Shown in pieces: positions 16,856 through 26,508 of a stretch of 64,000 nucleotides of DNA. Position numbers and translations under genes: made by a program. Origin of the DNA: G963676095 sp963676095 (lineage in GTDB: Bacteria > Bacteroidota > Bacteroidia > Bacteroidales > Prolixibacteraceae); assembly GCA_963676095.1 (NCBI GenBank), contig OY781040.1, positions 806,001 to 870,000 on the forward strand. Reading direction: 5' to 3'. Within the stretch, counting starts at the first letter, position 1; the number at the start of each line of letters is the position of its first letter. A model generated the notes under the pieces. That model ran no database searches, was not told the DNA's origin, and saw only the letters and a program-made list of their open reading frames with translations.

Positions 16856-17872
16856 TTACAAGAATAACCTGTTAATTCTAATTCTAACATAATTATTATA
16901 CAAATGAATTATTGGGAGTATTATAAGAAGCGACACACATGATAAAATAAAACAATAAAATATATTTCTTCTTATAACCTCACTATCAATTGATAAAATT
17001 CTAGCAGAAAGAAAAATTACAGCTCGATAGGTTTGTTCTTGAAATGCTAAAATTATTAAAGAGTTCCTTCCCAAGAACTCCAATATTCCAGATTTCTTAA
17101 TCTGAAAAGATAATGTAAAGTACAAAAAAATTCCGATCAAAGCTAAGGTAATATATGGGAATGTTGTTTCCTCAATTGTTCCGCTGTATTTTCCAAGACA
17201 TAACAACTGTATAGATAGAAAACCGAATATAGCTAGATAGCGATAAAAAACAGGGCTTTCCATTAATTGAACAGAGATGTTTTTTAATAAAAAACCTATT
17301 CCATAAAATATAATACCAAAAAGGGCCGTATGAATCCCTAAAGGCAATGTATTATAATGATTATCATGTATTAACCTGCCAATAACAAAAGAAAACAAAA
17401 GCAAAGCAATAATTCCAATTCTAACTTTAACTTTTTCAATAAAATAGAACATTATCTCAACAGAAAACAAACATGGTAAAAACCATAATGCTCCATTAAA
17501 ATTTAAATGATTTCCTTCATAGGTCCCATATATTAAACCTAGAAACTGATGAGTTATGCTATATTCGCCACCACGAAATTTTCTTTCAAGAAACATCCAA
17601 TATAAAAAAGTAATTAGAAAAAAAAGCACATATGGTATATATATGGATTTAATCCGAGATCTAAAGAATTCTTTAAAGGATGGATATTTATTCTCATTAA
17701 ACAACATCCCTGAAATCCAAAAAAAGAGGGGCATATGAAAATCCCAGATGTATTCTCTTAGAAATCTGATATGCGTGATATGTCCAAAAACAACAAGAAA
17801 TATGCCAATTCCTTTTAAAACATCAATATATGTCCTACGATTACCTTCAATTCCCATAAGATATCTTATCAT
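16856..17872 (-). CDS. Acyltransferase 3 family membrane protein
   Basis: This integral membrane protein probably O-acetylates the polysaccharide. The 338 residues contain about ten hydrophobic segments and the family opening RTYIDVLKGIGIFLVVFGH, with the conserved His in the first membrane helix, followed by FHMPLFFWISGMLF. The start may be the ATG at 17857 (MGIEGNRRTYID) rather than at 17872. The first codons overlap the end of the preceding glycosyltransferase gene by up to 26 bp, so the two are probably translationally coupled. Confidence 0.88.
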   Translation of the reverse strand: MIRYLMGIEGNRRTYIDVLKGIGIFLVVFGHITHIRFLREYIWDFHMPLFFWISGMLFNENKYPSFKEFFRSRIKSIYIPYVLFFLITFLYWMFLERKFRGGEYSITHQFLGLIYGTYEGNHLNFNGALWFLPCLFSVEIMFYFIEKVKVRIGIIALLLFSFVIGRLIHDNHYNTLPLGIHTALFGIIFYGIGFLLKNISVQLMESPVFYRYLAIFGFLSIQLLCLGKYSGTIEETTFPYITLALIGIFLYFTLSFQIKKSGILEFLGRNSLIILAFQEQTYRAVIFLSARILSIDSEVIRRNIFYCFILSCVSLLIILPIIHLYNNYVRIRINRLFL

Positions 17873-19073
17873 ATAGTTCTATAACTCTTCTTGCTTTTGC
17901 ATCCCACGAAAGTTCTATCTGCCTAACTTTACAATTCAATGACATTTTTTTTAACACTTCTGGATGCGAAGCGAAAAAATTAAGTTGCTCTGCAAAATCT
18001 TTTATTGATTGTTTCGGGTTTGATAATTTTATCTTACGACCAATTTCCTCATCGACAGAATCTCCTTGTCCGCAAGTATCGAAACATAACACTGGAATAT
18101 TATTGCTAATAGCCTCCAATACAACATGCGGAGTCCCTTCTGCCACACTTGTAAAAAAAAATAAATCTGAATTTTGCATAATCTGCTGAACTTTTTCGTG
18201 ACTGACAACTCCATACCAGATACATTGCGGAGCAACCAGCAAGGAAGAAGCAAGCTGCTTATAATGTAAAGAATCACCACCACCAATAATATGCAAGTTT
18301 ATATTAATATTCTTTGCTTCAGACAGAGCACGGATTGCTATTCCTAATTGTTTACGAAAATCGAGTTTTCCTACCCAGAGAACATCAAGTTTAGTCCTTT
18401 GTGTTCTGTCATAAGCCCGGCTGTCTTGAATATAACAACCAGTTTCATTTATCAATGGTGATATAATATTGAAAAACTTATTAAACGAAGCCTGCGAGTT
18501 AGAAGAAGCAGAAATAACGACAGAGGCTTTTTTTACGGCATCTCGCACTCGCTTAGAAAATTGAAGTTGTAAATACGTCAAAAAATTCTTCAGATAAATA
18601 TAAATTTTAGTTTTCAATTCCGCACCAGCCAAATATGTAACTGGAAATTTTTCTTTAGCATCAACAGGGCCCCACACAAACGGTATACCTTCAATCTTCC
18701 ATAAATAACCTGGTTCACGGAATCCGATCATGTTCAATTGGTGAAGAATATCAATCTTTTCTTTTTTTACTATATCCGTTGCAATTTCATAAGCTTTGTA
18801 TTGCCATCTTCGATAATGGCTATAAAATCGCCAGTCCCCTTGGGTCCAACACATTTGTCTTACCTCGTTCGAAACGGGATTATAATAAAAGTGCATATTT
18901 TTACTCTGAGGAATGGAAACTAAAGAAGATTCTATTTTCTCTTTGAACTCACCTTCAGTAATTATATGCAATTCGCAATAATTGGCAAGATTGACACACC
19001 AGTTCCAAGCCATTCCCGGCTCACTGCCCATTCCTGGGGAACAGGCATATGCATTAACGATAACGGAAATCAT
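17847..19073 (-). CDS. Glycosyltransferase family 4
   Basis: This is a predicted GT-B transferase building the repeat unit. I choose the ATG at 19071-19073 (MISVIVNAYACSPGMGSEPG), because the open frame upstream runs into the preceding gene. Visible features are the N-terminal PGMGSEPGMAWNW loop, LDVLWVGKLDFRKQLGIAI at the start of the nucleotide-sugar domain, and the donor-site EGTPHVVLEAISNNIPVLCF with its E-x7-E pattern. It overlaps the acyltransferase 3 gene. Donor and acceptor sugars cannot be told. Confidence 0.88.
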   Translation of the reverse strand: MISVIVNAYACSPGMGSEPGMAWNWCVNLANYCELHIITEGEFKEKIESSLVSIPQSKNMHFYYNPVSNEVRQMCWTQGDWRFYSHYRRWQYKAYEIATDIVKKEKIDILHQLNMIGFREPGYLWKIEGIPFVWGPVDAKEKFPVTYLAGAELKTKIYIYLKNFLTYLQLQFSKRVRDAVKKASVVISASSNSQASFNKFFNIISPLINETGCYIQDSRAYDRTQRTKLDVLWVGKLDFRKQLGIAIRALSEAKNININLHIIGGGDSLHYKQLASSLLVAPQCIWYGVVSHEKVQQIMQNSDLFFFTSVAEGTPHVVLEAISNNIPVLCFDTCGQGDSVDEEIGRKIKLSNPKQSIKDFAEQLNFFASHPEVLKKMSLNCKVRQIELSWDAKARRVIELYDKISYGN

Positions 19074-19086
19074 TTGTAAATTAAAA

Positions 19087-19659
19087 TTAGATATTTTGCA
19101 ACTTGTGTAAAAAATCGATATGCTCAATTTTTTCTTTGTTCGAAGAAAATCTGTCTCGTATTTTTTTGGCTGGGACCCCGCCCCATATCTCACAAGGAGG
19201 TATATCTTTTGTTACAACTGAACCCGCAGCAATAATGGATCCGTTACTTATTCTTATATTACCGACGATTGTACAACCATGTCCGATCCAGACGTCATTT
19301 TCAACAATACAGTATCCATCATCTCCTCTTTTTCCATGCCAGATTAATTGGCCAGGAACACTAAATACGTGATCATTTTTACCAATAAAACAGACTCTCC
19401 CGGCCATTAATATATTGTTTCCAAAAATTACATTATTTGCCACATTACAATACTCTCCAAACTGAACATTATTCCCCATCTGAATATTCATATGAGCAAA
19501 AGAAGTTTTTTTCATTATTCGAATAAACCCTCTATACTTAACCCAAGGATACCTGAGATTAATTATCAGGAAAGTCCGTAGAACATTAAAAATATATCTA
19601 ATTATAAAATTTAAACGACTTGAGCCATTGGGGATATTAAAATATTCTATTTTCATCAT
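19087..19659 (-). CDS. Hexapeptide-repeat acetyltransferase
   Basis: The 190-residue protein has left-handed beta-helix turns (NNVQFGEYCNVANNVIFGNN, then IVENDVWIGHGCTIVGNIRI), ending with GSVVTKDIPPCEIWGGVPAKK. This is the signature of WbbJ/NeuD-like O- or N-acetyltransferases that use acetyl-CoA. Its start overlaps the end of the next upstream gene by about 23 bp. It most likely acetylates a sugar of the polymer. Confidence 0.9.
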   Translation of the reverse strand: MMKIEYFNIPNGSSRLNFIIRYIFNVLRTFLIINLRYPWVKYRGFIRIMKKTSFAHMNIQMGNNVQFGEYCNVANNVIFGNNILMAGRVCFIGKNDHVFSVPGQLIWHGKRGDDGYCIVENDVWIGHGCTIVGNIRISNGSIIAAGSVVTKDIPPCEIWGGVPAKKIRDRFSSNKEKIEHIDFLHKLQNI

Positions 19660-20767
19660 CTAAAATAAAGTTTTTTAATTGCTCCATTAATTCAAAAAAT
19701 GTTATCCTCATATTATTTTCTCTAATAAAAGGGAAAGGCAAACATTTCACAGATTCTAAAATGAACTTTAAATTTTTCGTCAAGTCATGTTCATTCTCTG
19801 ATTCAAATATAATCCCATTCTTATTATCGACAAGACTATTAGCCCCAACCATATCCGAAACCAATACCTGACAACCGGCCACAAGTGCCTCATTCACAAC
19901 AGCTCCAAAAGGTTCAAATTTACTCGGTAATACTAGAACATGAGCAATGCGATACCAAGCATAAAGCAACTCGCCCGAAAGTTTTCCAGGCAATAGTACA
20001 GATGAATCTAAATTGTGTAATTTAATATATTCTTTCAATTGATCTTTTAGACTACCGTCTCCAACTAAAACCAAACAACATCCGGACAAACCAATCTTCT
20101 CATACACTTTAATCAAGACGTCTGGACACTTCACGGCTTCAAATCTTCCAACAAAAAGAATTATTTTCTTCAACTCCAAATTATACTCTTTTAATATTTC
20201 CAAAGCTTTTGATTCTGCATGCACCATCTTCCTCCGAAGATTTACTTCATCTTGTATTATTGGAAAATAAAGAAATCGACAATGATAAAAAGATTTATAT
20301 TTAAGCTCCATAAAACTCTTTACCTCTGGATGAACAACCAACATTGCATCGACGCGCTTTACAACAAAATCTCTCAAGAGACTTCTAACTTTATTATAAC
20401 GCACAATCATTGCCGGAGAATCATCAATTGTTACAATTATTCGATAATTAAAAAAAAATTTGAGAAATATTGCGATAAGAGTATTAATTCCCAACTCATG
20501 AGCAAAAACGACATCTGGTCGAAAAGCTTTAATAGTTTTATAGTATATCGAGGAGACTAAATGTCTCCCAAAATAAAATCCTTTATCGTAATAAGAAAAT
20601 GGAAACTGAGCTAAGCCATTTATGTATTCGAGATTAAATCCTAAAGTCCTCCTTTCTTTATCATTTGCAAGAAGTAGTACCTTGATTTTAAAACTAGAAG
20701 CAAGACGATTATACAGATCAATTCGATAAGGAGCCAAATACGGATGAAATATTAAAATTTTCTTCAT
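19637..20767 (-). CDS. Glycosyltransferase family 4
   Basis: I choose the ATG at 20765-20767 (MKKILIFHPYLAPYRIDLYN), a typical GT4 opening; the residues upstream in the open frame are not conserved. The protein carries KKIILFVGRFEAVKCPDVLI at the start of the second domain, CCLVLVGDGSLKDQL, and LPSKFEPFGAVVNEALVAG with the EPFG...E donor-binding pattern. It overlaps the acetyltransferase gene by about 23 bp. The sugars transferred are unknown. Confidence 0.9.
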   Translation of the reverse strand: MKKILIFHPYLAPYRIDLYNRLASSFKIKVLLLANDKERRTLGFNLEYINGLAQFPFSYYDKGFYFGRHLVSSIYYKTIKAFRPDVVFAHELGINTLIAIFLKFFFNYRIIVTIDDSPAMIVRYNKVRSLLRDFVVKRVDAMLVVHPEVKSFMELKYKSFYHCRFLYFPIIQDEVNLRRKMVHAESKALEILKEYNLELKKIILFVGRFEAVKCPDVLIKVYEKIGLSGCCLVLVGDGSLKDQLKEYIKLHNLDSSVLLPGKLSGELLYAWYRIAHVLVLPSKFEPFGAVVNEALVAGCQVLVSDMVGANSLVDNKNGIIFESENEHDLTKNLKFILESVKCLPFPFIRENNMRITFFELMEQLKNFILDDENRIF

Positions 20768-20889
20768 AAAAATATTTGTACAATGGCAAGTGAGATTCAG
20801 CAAAATAAAAACAATAACAAAAAAAAGAAACAAAGATTCTAAGCAAAACCAGCCATAAGAATTTAACAAAGACCTAAATTAGATATTCA

Positions 20890-22059
20890 TCAGATTAAAA
20901 AATTATTACGCACTAAAATTGTTTCGAGTCTTTTGACCCCTGCTGTGTAAGAAAAAATATCATTATATAAATTTTTTATATCATCTTTTTTAAATTGATG
21001 CTTTGAAAATTTATTGACAATAGAAAACAAAGAAGATTCAAAGGTTTGTTTATTGTGATATGAATACAGAAATTCAGCTTCTCTGAAATCATCATACCCG
21101 CGAGTTGATACATCATGTGCCAGGATAGGTAAACCAGATTTCAAGCCATCCATAACTCTCAGTTTCAATCCTCCACCGACATCAACAGGACAGATATAAA
21201 TATCAGCATCATTAATTATAGAAGACATATCCATCGGATTAGCAATTAATTCAATATTATCATATTTTTTACATTGAGTTCTAAGTTTCACAGTAGGATT
21301 TCTCCCCGCTATTACCAATTTATTCTGAGGATAATATTTTTGTATAATAGAATAATAATCCGTCAAGAAGCGAGTTAATGAAAGCTCTGTTTGTACTGCA
21401 TCCAAGGCGCCAGTAATAACAAAACACAACACATTATTTTTGATTTGATTGATAGTAGTATTCTCATCGAATTTGTTATATTCGAAAACGCCAATTTTTT
21501 CAAAGGAATTTTTCCGATAGGAACAATAATGATTTTGTAGTAACTCAATATCCTGAAAAGTAAGCGTTAAATTCAAATCACTATATAAAACTGAATATCT
21601 CTCTGCTTTTCTCATATAATACAAAAATGGTATTCTCCATAACCAGGCAGGCTTAGTTCCCTTATAGAATTCCATTTCATAATTATGATGTATCGTTATA
21701 ACCTTTTTACCACGATTTTTTAATCTCTTAATATAGCCAGCAGAAGCTCGACTATTATCAAAAACAATAATATCAGGATCTAAATCCAAAATTTCTTTAA
21801 AAATTACTTGATAAAATCTATTAATACGTCCTAAATAGATATTAACAATTTTTTGAAAATTGCTTACATCATTTTTTACACCTTTCAATTTACACTTAGT
21901 ATTCAAACACTCAGTAATATCGATACCATCTTCAGGATAAAGGACAATACATTCATTGGATATTTGAGCAAAAGCATTTATATAGGCCCTAGATGCAAAA
22001 CTTGCTCCACTGTTACCAGAAAGGAAATGATTCGTTATTATTAGAAATTTCATATACAA
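20890..22059 (-). CDS. Glycosyltransferase (GT-B, group 1-like)
   Basis: This 389-residue protein begins MYMKFLIITNHFLSGNSGAS; the second Met at 22053 is the more likely start. It has a central KVITIHHNYEMEFYKGTKPA, then LVIAGRNPTVKLR and NDADIYICPVDVGGGLKLRV, followed by MDGLKSGLPILAH. These match the C-terminal donor domain of group 1 transferases. It lies between the polymerase and another glycosyltransferase, in a stretch of low GC content. Confidence 0.82.
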   Translation of the reverse strand: MYMKFLIITNHFLSGNSGASFASRAYINAFAQISNECIVLYPEDGIDITECLNTKCKLKGVKNDVSNFQKIVNIYLGRINRFYQVIFKEILDLDPDIIVFDNSRASAGYIKRLKNRGKKVITIHHNYEMEFYKGTKPAWLWRIPFLYYMRKAERYSVLYSDLNLTLTFQDIELLQNHYCSYRKNSFEKIGVFEYNKFDENTTINQIKNNVLCFVITGALDAVQTELSLTRFLTDYYSIIQKYYPQNKLVIAGRNPTVKLRTQCKKYDNIELIANPMDMSSIINDADIYICPVDVGGGLKLRVMDGLKSGLPILAHDVSTRGYDDFREAEFLYSYHNKQTFESSLFSIVNKFSKHQFKKDDIKNLYNDIFSYTAGVKRLETILVRNNFLI

Positions 22060-22209
22060 CAGGTTATGATCTTATTAATAAAGAATAGGATATTTTTCTT
22101 CAATTTAAACTTGCCATTTTCCTAACACTGATTCATAAATTAAATCAACAATAAAACTATATTTCAGATAATCACTACCTTATTATCAAACCAGGAAAAA
22201 AAGAAAATC

Positions 22210-23487
22210 CTATCTTTGATATAAATTTTTTAATAATTTTATTCGATTATTGGCATTTGCAGTAATATGTGAATGATAGTTGATAAAATCTCTCTCTTGA
22301 AATTTGAACTCAAGCAAATATAAAAAAATCGCAAAACTAAAAGTTCCAATTATTGAATTCAATGGAAAGGCTATAGACGTCTGCAATAAATTAAAAATCA
22401 AATACAGCTTTAGGTAAAAAGGAATGGTTCTCCATCTTTTTATTATAAAAAATATAAATAGAATAACAGACACTAATCCGACAATCCCATAAAAACTAAA
22501 ATAGGCAAGAATTCCAATATCAGCTCTGTAAAAACCATAGTAATCCTGATAGTATTGTATCTCCTTACCATAGGAAGACAGCGGATAATCAATTCCATTA
22601 CCAAATATATAACACAGCGGATCTTTAAAATAATGAGAATAAAATATTGAAGATTGGAATCGAACAAAATCATCATCAGATAATTCAGACCGAGTCTTTT
22701 CAATATAATTTCCAAAAACTTGATCAGAAAAAACATATACAGCTATAAACGAAATTATTATAATAAACCAGTAATACCATTTTATTCTTTTACCTAAGAA
22801 AAAAGAGATCCCTACAGTTATCAAAAATGAAAATACGAATTTACGCGCTAAAAATACATATAATCCGAGAACCAAGATCAAAAAATAGACAATATGCTTA
22901 CGATTCAATTTGTTAAGTAGTTGCTCCCAGCTATGAAAAAGAGGAATAAACAATAAATGAATTCCGCTTATATAAAATTTGTACATTCCTAAACGAACTT
23001 CAAGAGCACCTGTTGAATCCAACACAGATCTTCCTGAAAACCAATAAATTGGATATGTAAACTGTTGAAATAACTCTAGAAATGTATACATAAACGCAAA
23101 AATATATAACATTTTTATCGTATTCTCTTCCGAAATTTGAAATTTTATTAATACAAAATATAGGATTAAAGATCCCACTGGTATTAAAGTAACCTGAATT
23201 GTTTGAATAATTGATTGCTCATGACTGAGATATGCCGAGAAAATACTAAACCAAGGAAGAATTAGAAACAAAAGCACATATTTTTTAACATATAATCCAT
23301 TTTTCTTAAAAGGGGATTTAGATACAAAACAATAAATGAATAAACACGCCAATGCTAGAGTTTGGATCGGTTTTGTATAATTAGATATTCCTCCGGTAAA
23401 AGATAAAAAATTACTAAAAATTATTGCTAAAAATAATAGCACATTTTTATTAATTGTAATTTGTCTCATATGAACATATTGTTTCAA
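22210..23487 (-). CDS. Wzy-like polysaccharide polymerase
   Basis: The 425-residue protein is almost entirely hydrophobic, with about ten to twelve membrane spans. A large soluble loop near residues 255-310 contains SELSDDDFVRFQSSIFYSHY and FGNGIDYPLSS. This topology is typical of O-antigen polymerases, which join lipid-linked repeat units in the periplasm. Sequence conservation is low in this class, so the call rests on topology and on position in a locus that also has a Wzx flippase and Wzc/Wza. Confidence 0.75.
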   Translation of the reverse strand: MKQYVHMRQITINKNVLLFLAIIFSNFLSFTGGISNYTKPIQTLALACLFIYCFVSKSPFKKNGLYVKKYVLLFLILPWFSIFSAYLSHEQSIIQTIQVTLIPVGSLILYFVLIKFQISEENTIKMLYIFAFMYTFLELFQQFTYPIYWFSGRSVLDSTGALEVRLGMYKFYISGIHLLFIPLFHSWEQLLNKLNRKHIVYFLILVLGLYVFLARKFVFSFLITVGISFFLGKRIKWYYWFIIIISFIAVYVFSDQVFGNYIEKTRSELSDDDFVRFQSSIFYSHYFKDPLCYIFGNGIDYPLSSYGKEIQYYQDYYGFYRADIGILAYFSFYGIVGLVSVILFIFFIIKRWRTIPFYLKLYLIFNLLQTSIAFPLNSIIGTFSFAIFLYLLEFKFQERDFINYHSHITANANNRIKLLKNLYQR

Positions 23488-23850
23488 GCAGTCTCTAAAA
23501 AAGAAAAATAACGGATAAACTGCTTAAAGTCAAAAAATTGTTTAACTTATTAAATATGAAAAGCAAATGAAAAATTTATTATTTTTTCAATTCAGTTTAA
23601 CCTGAAGTTTTGTCCCCCTGTGAAAAAATATTGACATTAATGAAATACTATGAAATTTAATAAGCCAAAAGACTATCAAAATTCATAGGTCAACAGAACT
23701 TGATGCAATAATTATTTTTTAGCACTTCATGAATTAGAAATATAGAAATAACAAAGAAGAGTATTATAGAGACCAGAATTTGCTTAAATCAAAAAATATA
23801 AACCTTAAAAATTATACGGTTTGTTAATAACAATGAATCTTCTGTCGTGA
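23488..23850. other. Intergenic, no gene seen
   Basis: This is very AT-rich sequence inside the locus, with no coding frame. It breaks the otherwise tight gene spacing and may hold an internal promoter or a deleted gene; I see no clear -7/-33 pair. Confidence 0.5.
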
Positions 23851-25257
23851 TTATAATTCATTCGGATTATTACAAGAAAGAAATAAATTAAATCCTTCAG
23901 CTATTACTTGTATATTCCGCTCATCAGAAAAATAGGGTGAATCCAGATGTGGATCAATAATCCCTTCGAAACTACTTCGAATTATATATTTGGAATATTC
24001 TTCGATAGTCATTTTATCCTTATCTCTTATTTTACATTTTGTCAATAAATCAAAATAATTACTAGAATATTTCAAATCATCAAGTCCAATGCGATGACAA
24101 GTATTTATCTTACCATAAAAAATGTTACTAAATACAAATACATCCTTATTGTATAAGGCCCCTTCCAGTGCAACAGTTCCACTATTCGTAAAAACAGTCT
24201 CTGCCTGGTTTATTAAAGCATGTGACTTTTCATTTTCATCAATAATTAGAACATTTCGTAAAGATAAACATCTTTTAAAAAAATGTTTTCCCCGATTTCC
24301 AATAGCATTAGTGTGCTCCTTGATTACCAAGAAGTAATCATCAGGCAAAATACGCCACACATTTTTGATTAATTCAAACTGGTCTTCATAGTATCGTCCA
24401 ACAACATCAACAGAAGCTTCGGGCTGCATATGCAGTGTATAAAAGAAGAACTTCCTGCCACTAAGGACCCCTATATTAGACTTTTTCAACATTCGAGTAT
24501 AAAAGAACTTTTTATACTCTATTACAAAAAATGTCTTAATTCTGAACCTTAATCCACCACCCAATCCTTGTAAGCTATCTTTGGGAATAGGTTTTAATCT
24601 ATTAACTAACAAAAAACCTAAAACCCTATTCCATTTATACTTCCAGGTCAGTGAATACTGAACATCTTTGGCGACATCTGCAACTCTTTGAGGAACTGCC
24701 GGTTTTACTGGAATCGTAAAATTATCTAATATCTTCTCCGGCTGAATAAATTCAGCAACAGGAAATATAGAATCCTGAAATTCCGTATCCATAAATGTAA
24801 ACCGTCCATTTGGAATACGAATGGACTGGGGATGAAGAAAAAAGCACTTATCTTTAAACTTGTCACGACAAATCCTGTTCATCAGTATTTCATGAGCCCA
24901 AGTCATCTCTCCAAAAATATATCTCAAGGAATTACATTGTACAAAATTATAAAATAAAGATTGCAGTTTTTTCAAATACAATGCTCCTTCATCTGGATAC
25001 TTTTTTAATTCTCGATCGCCCCAAACCAATTCATTAATCTTATACTCACCTATAGATTCACCTATTCTATTTCGAATATCCCAGTTAATCAACAGTATGG
25101 TTTTAGAATCATATCCTCTTTTCAACAAATAATTATACTGCTCCCGACTAATACAAATCCAAAAAATCGATATGCTATCATTAAATTCCAGAACTTTACT
25201 TCCTATCAAATCAAAAAATTGCAATTTCTGTCCATTTGCTACAAATGCTATATTCAT
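23851..25257 (-). CDS. Capsule-synthesis-type protein (KpsS/polysialyltransferase-like)
   Basis: The 468-residue protein begins MNIAFVANGQKLQFFDLIG. In its C-terminal half it shows FFFYTLHMQPEAS, YFLVIKEHTNAIGNRG and AETVFTNSGTVALEGALYNK, followed by DVFVFSNIFYG. This set resembles the capsule-synthesis family around KpsS/LipB (PF05159) and some capsular transferases. The HxQPE, KEH and SGTxxxEAL elements are the basis of the call. Since the locus also makes a CMP-nonulosonate, it may transfer that sugar, but this is inference. It overlaps the upstream gene by four bases. Confidence 0.65.
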   Translation of the reverse strand: MNIAFVANGQKLQFFDLIGSKVLEFNDSISIFWICISREQYNYLLKRGYDSKTILLINWDIRNRIGESIGEYKINELVWGDRELKKYPDEGALYLKKLQSLFYNFVQCNSLRYIFGEMTWAHEILMNRICRDKFKDKCFFLHPQSIRIPNGRFTFMDTEFQDSIFPVAEFIQPEKILDNFTIPVKPAVPQRVADVAKDVQYSLTWKYKWNRVLGFLLVNRLKPIPKDSLQGLGGGLRFRIKTFFVIEYKKFFYTRMLKKSNIGVLSGRKFFFYTLHMQPEASVDVVGRYYEDQFELIKNVWRILPDDYFLVIKEHTNAIGNRGKHFFKRCLSLRNVLIIDENEKSHALINQAETVFTNSGTVALEGALYNKDVFVFSNIFYGKINTCHRIGLDDLKYSSNYFDLLTKCKIRDKDKMTIEEYSKYIIRSSFEGIIDPHLDSPYFSDERNIQVIAEGFNLFLSCNNPNEL

Positions 25258-26504
25258 TTTTTTACAAATAAATTCTCCAAATTAGATTTATACACATATT
25301 TGACGTCATTAGAGACCGAATCAAATTTTTCATTTATATGCTCCTTTACAGATACTCTGTTTTCATATACTCTATTGACGACCCCAACACAATCAACCGA
25401 ATTAAAATCACTTATATCAATATAATAATCATCCAACTCAAAATTTTTAATCAGAGCTGACATTTTTTCTTGCACAACAATAGATATCAACGGTATATTG
25501 TTTGCAAGTGCTGTTATTTGTCCATGGTATCTCATGGAAATGACAATATCACATGAAGTTAATTGCTCAAAATATGAATGAAACGAGATATCATCTTCAT
25601 AAGAGCAACCTAATTCATCTAACAATATTTTATCAGAAAAATGAAAGAGCGGAAAAATAATTTGATAATTTTCTTTATCCAATATTGAAAAAACTTTACG
25701 CAACTCTTCACAAAAATACCTATGCTTCTGTAATTGCTCCGGACTGACTTGTCTTGAAATATCGACCAAATTTGTTGATTTATGAAAGTAAGGATGTAAA
25801 TAATAAGGCCACAATAAGAAACCAACCTTCTTCGTTCCTTCCTTCTTTTTTCCCTTGTGCGAAATATTCTGAAGACTAAAAACAGGATCGAAGCTACTTA
25901 TCAAATGTCGGATAGTCTTAATATAAGAATTATTTAAAAATCCCTGATATGATTTCTGATCTCGAGCAATAATTAATGAAGCATTATTAATTAAGCTACT
26001 AAACATATGTCTCAAAAAAATATTAGGGAATGGATCTATATTACAGCCCATTCCAACAATTAAATAAGGTTTACGGTAATATCTTGCCATTAACAAAGGA
26101 TACATATAGCTTATCAATGAAGATATAGGAAATTGACCTTTATAAAACTCAAATAATCCACCTCCTCCCAGTAAGACTAAATCTGAATCTTTTATCCTTC
26201 GATACTGAGACAGATCCGTGCCTCTGTAAAACATTTCAACGCCATAATAGTCGGACAATAGTTCTTTCTGTCTACACGATAATCTAATCTTTACATGATC
26301 AGGGATATATTGCCTAAGCGCAAAAAAAATGAGATCATCTCCAAGATTTGTATTTCCATAAGCTCCATACCAGACAATATTTTTAATCTCGACTCTTTTA
26401 TTATTTATAAAAATGGATCTTATTTGGACAATAAAAAAAAGTAAGGAAAATTTAACCAGTTGGCGAAATTCTCCAATTTTCTTTCTCAACTCTTTCACAA
26501 CCAT
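25254..26504 (-). CDS. Polysaccharide pyruvyl transferase family protein
   Basis: Members (PF04230) add pyruvate ketals from phosphoenolpyruvate to sugars; some have other roles. The 416 residues contain WYGAYGNTNLGDDLIFFALR, SDLVLLGGGGLFEFYKG, KPYLIVGMGCNIDPFPN and a late CDIVISMRYHGQITALANNI, then PLISIVVQEKM. GNxNLGDD and SxRxHG are the family hallmarks. It has a 4-bp overlap with the following capsule-synthesis gene and a 4-bp gap to neuA upstream, which indicates one transcript. Confidence 0.9.
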   Translation of the reverse strand: MVVKELRKKIGEFRQLVKFSLLFFIVQIRSIFINNKRVEIKNIVWYGAYGNTNLGDDLIFFALRQYIPDHVKIRLSCRQKELLSDYYGVEMFYRGTDLSQYRRIKDSDLVLLGGGGLFEFYKGQFPISSLISYMYPLLMARYYRKPYLIVGMGCNIDPFPNIFLRHMFSSLINNASLIIARDQKSYQGFLNNSYIKTIRHLISSFDPVFSLQNISHKGKKKEGTKKVGFLLWPYYLHPYFHKSTNLVDISRQVSPEQLQKHRYFCEELRKVFSILDKENYQIIFPLFHFSDKILLDELGCSYEDDISFHSYFEQLTSCDIVISMRYHGQITALANNIPLISIVVQEKMSALIKNFELDDYYIDISDFNSVDCVGVVNRVYENRVSVKEHINEKFDSVSNDVKYVYKSNLENLFVKK

Positions 26505-26508
26505 ATTT